Of a stretch of 64,000 bases of DNA, positions 60,301 through 64,000 are shown in pieces. This DNA comes from Archivesica marissinica. Lineage: Eukaryota > Mollusca > Bivalvia > Venerida > Vesicomyidae. The first letter of the stretch is position 1, and each line of letters opens with the position of its first letter. The position numbers and the translations under genes were made by a program. The DNA lies in contig CM026400.1 in the NCBI GenBank assembly GCA_014843695.1, positions 14,704,323-14,768,322 on the forward strand. Direction: 5' to 3'. Below the pieces are notes generated by a model. It worked only from the letters and a program-made list of their open reading frames with translations, was not told the origin of the DNA and searched no databases.

Positions 60301-60720
60301 ATCGGCATCGCATATCGATAATAAACAATCGGCATTCGATACTAAACAATCGGCACATCGATACTAAGCAATCGGCACATCGATACCAAACATCGGCACA
60401 TCGATACTAAACAATCGGCATATCGATACTATGCAATCGGCATATCGATACTAAACAATCGGCACATCGATACTAAACAATCGGCATATCGATACTAAAC
60501 AATCGGCATATCGATACTAGCAATCGGCATATCGATACTAAGCAATCGGCATATCGATACTAGCAATCGGCATATCGATACTAAACAATCGGCATATCGA
60601 TATCAAACAATCGGCACATCGATACTAAACAATCGGAATATCGTTACTAAGCAATCGGCATATCGATACTAAACAATCGGAATATCGTTACTAAGCAATC
60701 GATATTTCGATACTAAACAA
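57395..60720. repeat. 22-bp satellite (ACTAAACAATCGGCACATCG), 3.3 kb
   Basis: About 150 units. From 57395 to about 57950 a strict 44-bp dimer (AACAATCGATATATCGACAC then TAAGCAATCGGCACATCGAT) repeats about a dozen times with almost no change. After 58000 monomer variants mix (GGCACGTCG, GGCATATCG, 20-bp units lacking AA), with a block repeated at about 58340-58560 and 58690-58910. Every unit holds ATCGAT or a one-base variant. The few open frames are artefacts. Confidence 0.92.
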
Positions 60721-60740
60721 ATAAATATTTCTTTTTTTAT

Positions 60741-61010
60741 AGAGAAATTTATTTTAGCTCGACTGCGAAACACACGTTTTTACAACGTTAGATTAATCGC
60801 TCTCGAGACCTCATTCCTGATGGAATACATCGCCATGAGCGAGATAGAAGATCACTCTAGAGACCTCATTCCTGATGGAATACATCGCCATGAGCGAGAG
60901 AGAAGAGGCAACGTGGTATGTAAGAGCACAATCGTAATGGCTATAGCTGGGCGCGAACTCCAGGCCTTTCGCACCTGAAGCGAGCATGCTACCAGTGCGC
61001 TATCACGACG
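60741..61010 (-). mobile_element. SINE-2 copy with internal tandem duplication, antisense
   Basis: Tail ATTTATTTTAGCTCGACTGC, then GAGACCTCATTCCTGATGGA twice in tandem about 60 bp apart, then the head GTGCGCTATCACGAC. Confidence 0.8.
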
Positions 61011-61286
61011 ATCCATCACGTCTTTAGTTTTAAACTGTTTGTTTAAGGATTTAGACAAGTGTAACCGTTCTCAATATCGTCGGGCGCTTGTCGTTATGCG
61101 TATAGTGTGTTACCACAACAAGACCTGAAGTTGACTTCAAGCCCTGTCCGGGTTACACACACGTACACACACCCGAGTACTGAGACTGAAGAGGTGGTTA
61201 CCAACCCCGAGGTTGGACGTACACCTGGCACGCTTTTACGTTGGGGTTAAACGAACCAATTAGTCAGTAAATACATGTTCTATTTT

Positions 61287-61559
61287 TGTGTGTTTTACGT
61301 TTATGTATCGTCGCTACCGGTTGCTCATATGAGCAACGCCTCCTGAAGAGATTTGTCATTTTAGATTTTGGAGGATAGTGCATGATACAGACAGAGACCC
61401 ATTCCAGAATCTCATCTGGTTCTTTTAAATGCACGGTGTACAGCGGTTTAACGTCCCATCTGAAAGACTGTTCATTTTATTAGTGTCAGACGGGGGATCG
61501 AACCTGCGATCCCTGGATTACCAGTCCAGCCTGTTACCACTGGACTGCAGATCCGTCTG
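61287..61559 (-). mobile_element. SINE-1 full copy, antisense
   Basis: Complete except for a small loss in the core (GTGTACAGCGGTTTAACGTC). Confidence 0.85.
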
Positions 61560-61654
61560 TATACATGTTCTACTTTCTTTAATATACGTCTAAGTAATCA
61601 CTTTACTAATATACGAAGTTACTTCAAACAGACAGTTTTATCGGTCAAGTTCTA

Positions 61655-61830
61655 AAGCACTAAGCTACCCACAATGGACAATGTTAATGGGTTGTGATGC
61701 GGGCCGTTGTCTAATGTTGTTAAAACGTGTGGCCCAAACCAATTGTATTGTCATGCTATGTATTATATCTGTATATGTATGACATATGTACTATTGATTT
61801 GTAATAAAATATGGTTAAATAAAAATGGGT
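61655..61830 (+). mobile_element. Body of a tRNA-headed SINE family (GCGGGCCGTTGTCTAATGTT)
   Basis: Shares GCGGGCCGTTGTCTAATGTT and GTTAAAACGTGTGGCCCAAA and the downstream ATCTGTATATGTATGACATA with the antisense copy at 63275-63475, which keeps its tRNA-like head. A shorter antisense fragment may be at 10395-10445. Confidence 0.6.
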
Positions 61831-61889
61831 TTTGCCGGAAGTGCCGCCTGTGCCAAATCATCGGCTTGATTCCACATAATACCTGGCAT

Positions 61890-62177
61890 TGTGGATATGT
61901 AGTCCAGTGGTAACACGCTGGACTGGTAAACCAGGGATCGCAGGTTCGATTCCCCGTCTGACCATAATGAAATTAACAATCTTTCAGATGGGACGTTAAA
62001 CCGAGGTCTCGTGTCAGTGTTTTACACCGTGCACGTAAAGTAACCAGAGGAGATTCCGGAATGGGTCTCTGTCTGTATCATGCACTATCCTCCAAAATCT
62101 AAAATGACTAATCTCTTCAGGAGGAGTCGCTCATATGGGCAACCGGTAGCGACGATAAATAAACGTAAAAACACACA
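61890..62177 (+). mobile_element. SINE-1 full copy, sense
   Basis: Complete, from GTGGATATGTAGTCCAGTGG to ATAAATAAACGTAAAAACAC. Confidence 0.85.
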
Positions 62178-62273
62178 GGTCTTGAGATAATCGCCATTAA
62201 AATGTTACTGGTCGTATGTTAAGCTAAACAAAGGCACATAGACCATTGAGAACACTGGAATTCTTCTCCTTAG

Positions 62274-62510
62274 TTTATACAAATTTATTTTAGCTCGATT
62301 GCGAAACAAGTTCTTATAACTTATACTAATCACTCTCGAGACCTCATTCCTGATGGAATCCATCGCCACGAGGGAGAGAGAAGAGGCATGTGGAATTTAA
62401 ATGCCTTGCCTAAGAACACAATCGTAACGGCTCCAGCGGGGCTCGAACTCCGGGCCTTTCGCACGTGAAGCGAACGCGCTACCACTGAGCTATCACTGAG
62501 CTATCACGAA
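62274..62510 (-). mobile_element. SINE-2 full copy, antisense
   Basis: Tail ATTTTAGCTCGATTGCGAAA to head GAGCTATCACGAATTC, with TATCACTGAGC duplicated at the head end. Confidence 0.85.
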
Positions 62511-62796
62511 TTCTTCTCCTTCTATAAGTTCTACAATCGAGCTATTTACACAAGTATGAAATGCTCGTCGAGATGAAACCAAAACGCTACATATGCCTCA
62601 TGTTTGAAAAAAGCAGCTAGCTGGCCGAATTTTGCCGACGAAATGATTGTTGATATTATTGTGGTTGAAAAGGAGTTCAACCTTCAACGTAAAGCACACT
62701 GTCTCCATATGACTTCACTGTACGCAATGGTAACAATAATGGAGACTTTATTAACGAGCGCATTCATTTGACAAGGTCAACTTGATCTTCCATTAT

Positions 62797-62845
62797 GTGT
62801 GTATTACGTTTATTTATCGTCGCTACCGGTTGCCCATATGAGCAA
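62797..62845 (-). mobile_element. SINE-1 tail fragment, antisense
   Basis: Only the last 50 bases (GTATTACGTTTATTTATCGT to CCCATATGAGC). Confidence 0.7.
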
Positions 62846-63019
62846 AGGATTCCAAGTAAGTGGACCAATACACATGTCGAGATCATTCGGACTTTATCCG
62901 TCAAGGGGGATAATAGGACAACTAGCAATAGCTCTCATTGACGGACCATGGGCGATCACCCGTCGTGCGGATTGATCCCGACTTGCACCCTTTACGTCTA
63001 AACCCATACTGCATAATAA

Positions 63020-63130
63020 ATTGGACGTAATGTGCAAACAACATAGATCCAGATCAGTATCTATGCTGTTTGCTATTAAGACAAATGTGTTAGCTCCACC
63101 ATACCGAATAGCAAACAACATAGAGTATGT
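63020..63130. mobile_element. MITE-like repeat with AACATAGATC motifs
   Basis: CAAACAACATAGATCCAGAT, ATCTATGCTGTTTGCTATT and AATAGCAAACAACATAG form inverted and direct matches to 3920-4065 and 10870-11005. Confidence 0.5.
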
Positions 63131-63274
63131 AGTTGTGATTGGCAGGTTAAGGATATTGCAGTCACGGAATTTCATCCGGGTAGAACACCGAACCTTTCGC
63201 AAACCAGCTGAGAAGCTACCACACTTGAACTAATTCGACACCTTCATTGGGAATCGAATTAGTTTAATCATATG

Positions 63275-63475
63275 TTATTGCAAATCATTATTATATATGT
63301 CATGCATAAACAGATATAATTCATAATATGAACATGCAAATAGTTTGGGCCACACGTTTTAACAACATTAGACAACGGCCCGCACCAGCAATCGAATCTA
63401 CAACGGAGAGGGAGCGTGTGGGTAATTGAATTCAAGCGAAATGACGGTAACCACTCCGCCACTTGTGTAACTTTT
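63275..63475 (-). mobile_element. tRNA-headed SINE, antisense
   Basis: In sense, the head is ACAAGTGGCGGAGTGGTTAC with B-box GTAGATTCGATTGC, followed by the body shared with 61655-61830. Confidence 0.65.
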
Positions 63476-63479
63476 GTAT

Positions 63480-64000
63480 CACCGGAAGTCGCAAGCTGTT
63501 CAATGTAACTGTTTCCTCAAAGAAAATTAATTAGAATAGGTATTCTTAATACAATTTATTGACCAGAATGCAACACATGGTAATATCCAATCAAAACAGT
63601 TCCATGTCATTTCTGCATATAACGACTAAAATGGTAATTAATAATGGCTACGCTTGCTAAGAGTCGGGTGGATAGTACATTGCGTAGCATTCATAGACCC
63701 CGCCTACAAATTGATTAAACATATATATCTATTAAAGGTCGTATGGTGAAAATAATTCCGTGAATTATAGGCATATGTCAATCATAGTTCGTGACTGAGT
63801 GACAAATAAATATGAAAAGAATGTATATAATTCCTCATATCGTATTCCTGCTATATTAATAATTAGAACATATATTAGATTGTAGCTTCATTTCTATACT
63901 TATATATCTTTGGCGTTATTTGAGTTCTAGGGAAACGTACGTTATTTGGAACTATAGCTATGAATAGTAATTATTTCACCATTGACTCGATAATAGGAGA
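63480..64000. other. AT-rich flank, nothing recognised
   Basis: No exon, repeat array or known element seen. Confidence 0.4.

Overview
This window is eukaryotic, and most probably a bivalve mollusc (inference). The grounds are short exons with GT/AG introns of 0.2 to 9 kb, many dispersed tRNA-derived SINEs and small foldback elements, huge tandem arrays, and secreted proteins built from domain sets common in molluscs. I cannot name the species. No bacterial genes, rRNA, functional tRNA, CRISPR array or intact transposase is visible. A run of exactly 1000 N (11331-12330) is a scaffold gap.

Two plus-strand genes can be assembled by hand from exons whose phases agree. Gene A (about 927-27048, 5' end outside the window) encodes an IgGFc-binding-type domain (927-2118, with an apparent one-base frameshift near its end), a short linker exon (3182-3265) and two Ly6/uPAR-type cysteine domains. 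Each Ly6 domain should be cut into three exons with phases 1-0, 0-0 and 0-1. The second is complete (19997-20097, 23687-23758, 25920-26061). The first has its outer exons (6360-6448, 16671-16752), but its middle exon is missing or lies in the gap. A terminal exon at about 27043 supplies a stop and is followed by AATAAA.

Gene B (29904-54560) is complete in 14 exons that sum to exactly 2400 nt, or 799 residues plus stop. It has a signal peptide, an N-terminal domain resembling a lysozyme or lytic transglycosylase, a von Willebrand A domain with an intact MIDAS (DTSTS, GGT, TDG), a cysteine-bearing middle region, and about four peritrophin-A/CBM14 chitin-binding units. It looks like an extracellular matrix, shell-matrix or mucosal protein. 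Both genes appear to encode secreted or surface proteins, so a shared role in the matrix or in immune contact is possible but unproven.

Most introns carry a tandem array of their own: 21, 36, 24, 57, 43, 63, 76, 50, 19, 15, 27/120, 33, 48 and 34 bp units. A 64-bp and a 33-bp array lie between the genes, and a 3.3 kb 22-bp satellite lies downstream of gene B. Many unit lengths are multiples of three, so they give long spurious open frames on both strands. Three arrays show their origin. The 43-bp array (23741-25190) is made of copies of an exon end plus its 5' splice site. The 36-bp array (16765-17660) is an expanded terminal inverted repeat of a small transposable element. The 34-bp array at 9902-10235, rich in TGACGTCA, is an expansion of a unit found once in a related element at 46535-46580.

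The rest is dispersed repeats: SINE-1 (290 bp, some copies with 11-12 bp target-site duplications), SINE-2 and SINE-3 (different tRNA-like heads, shared 3' tail), a few other tRNA-headed elements, and several MITE or foldback families.
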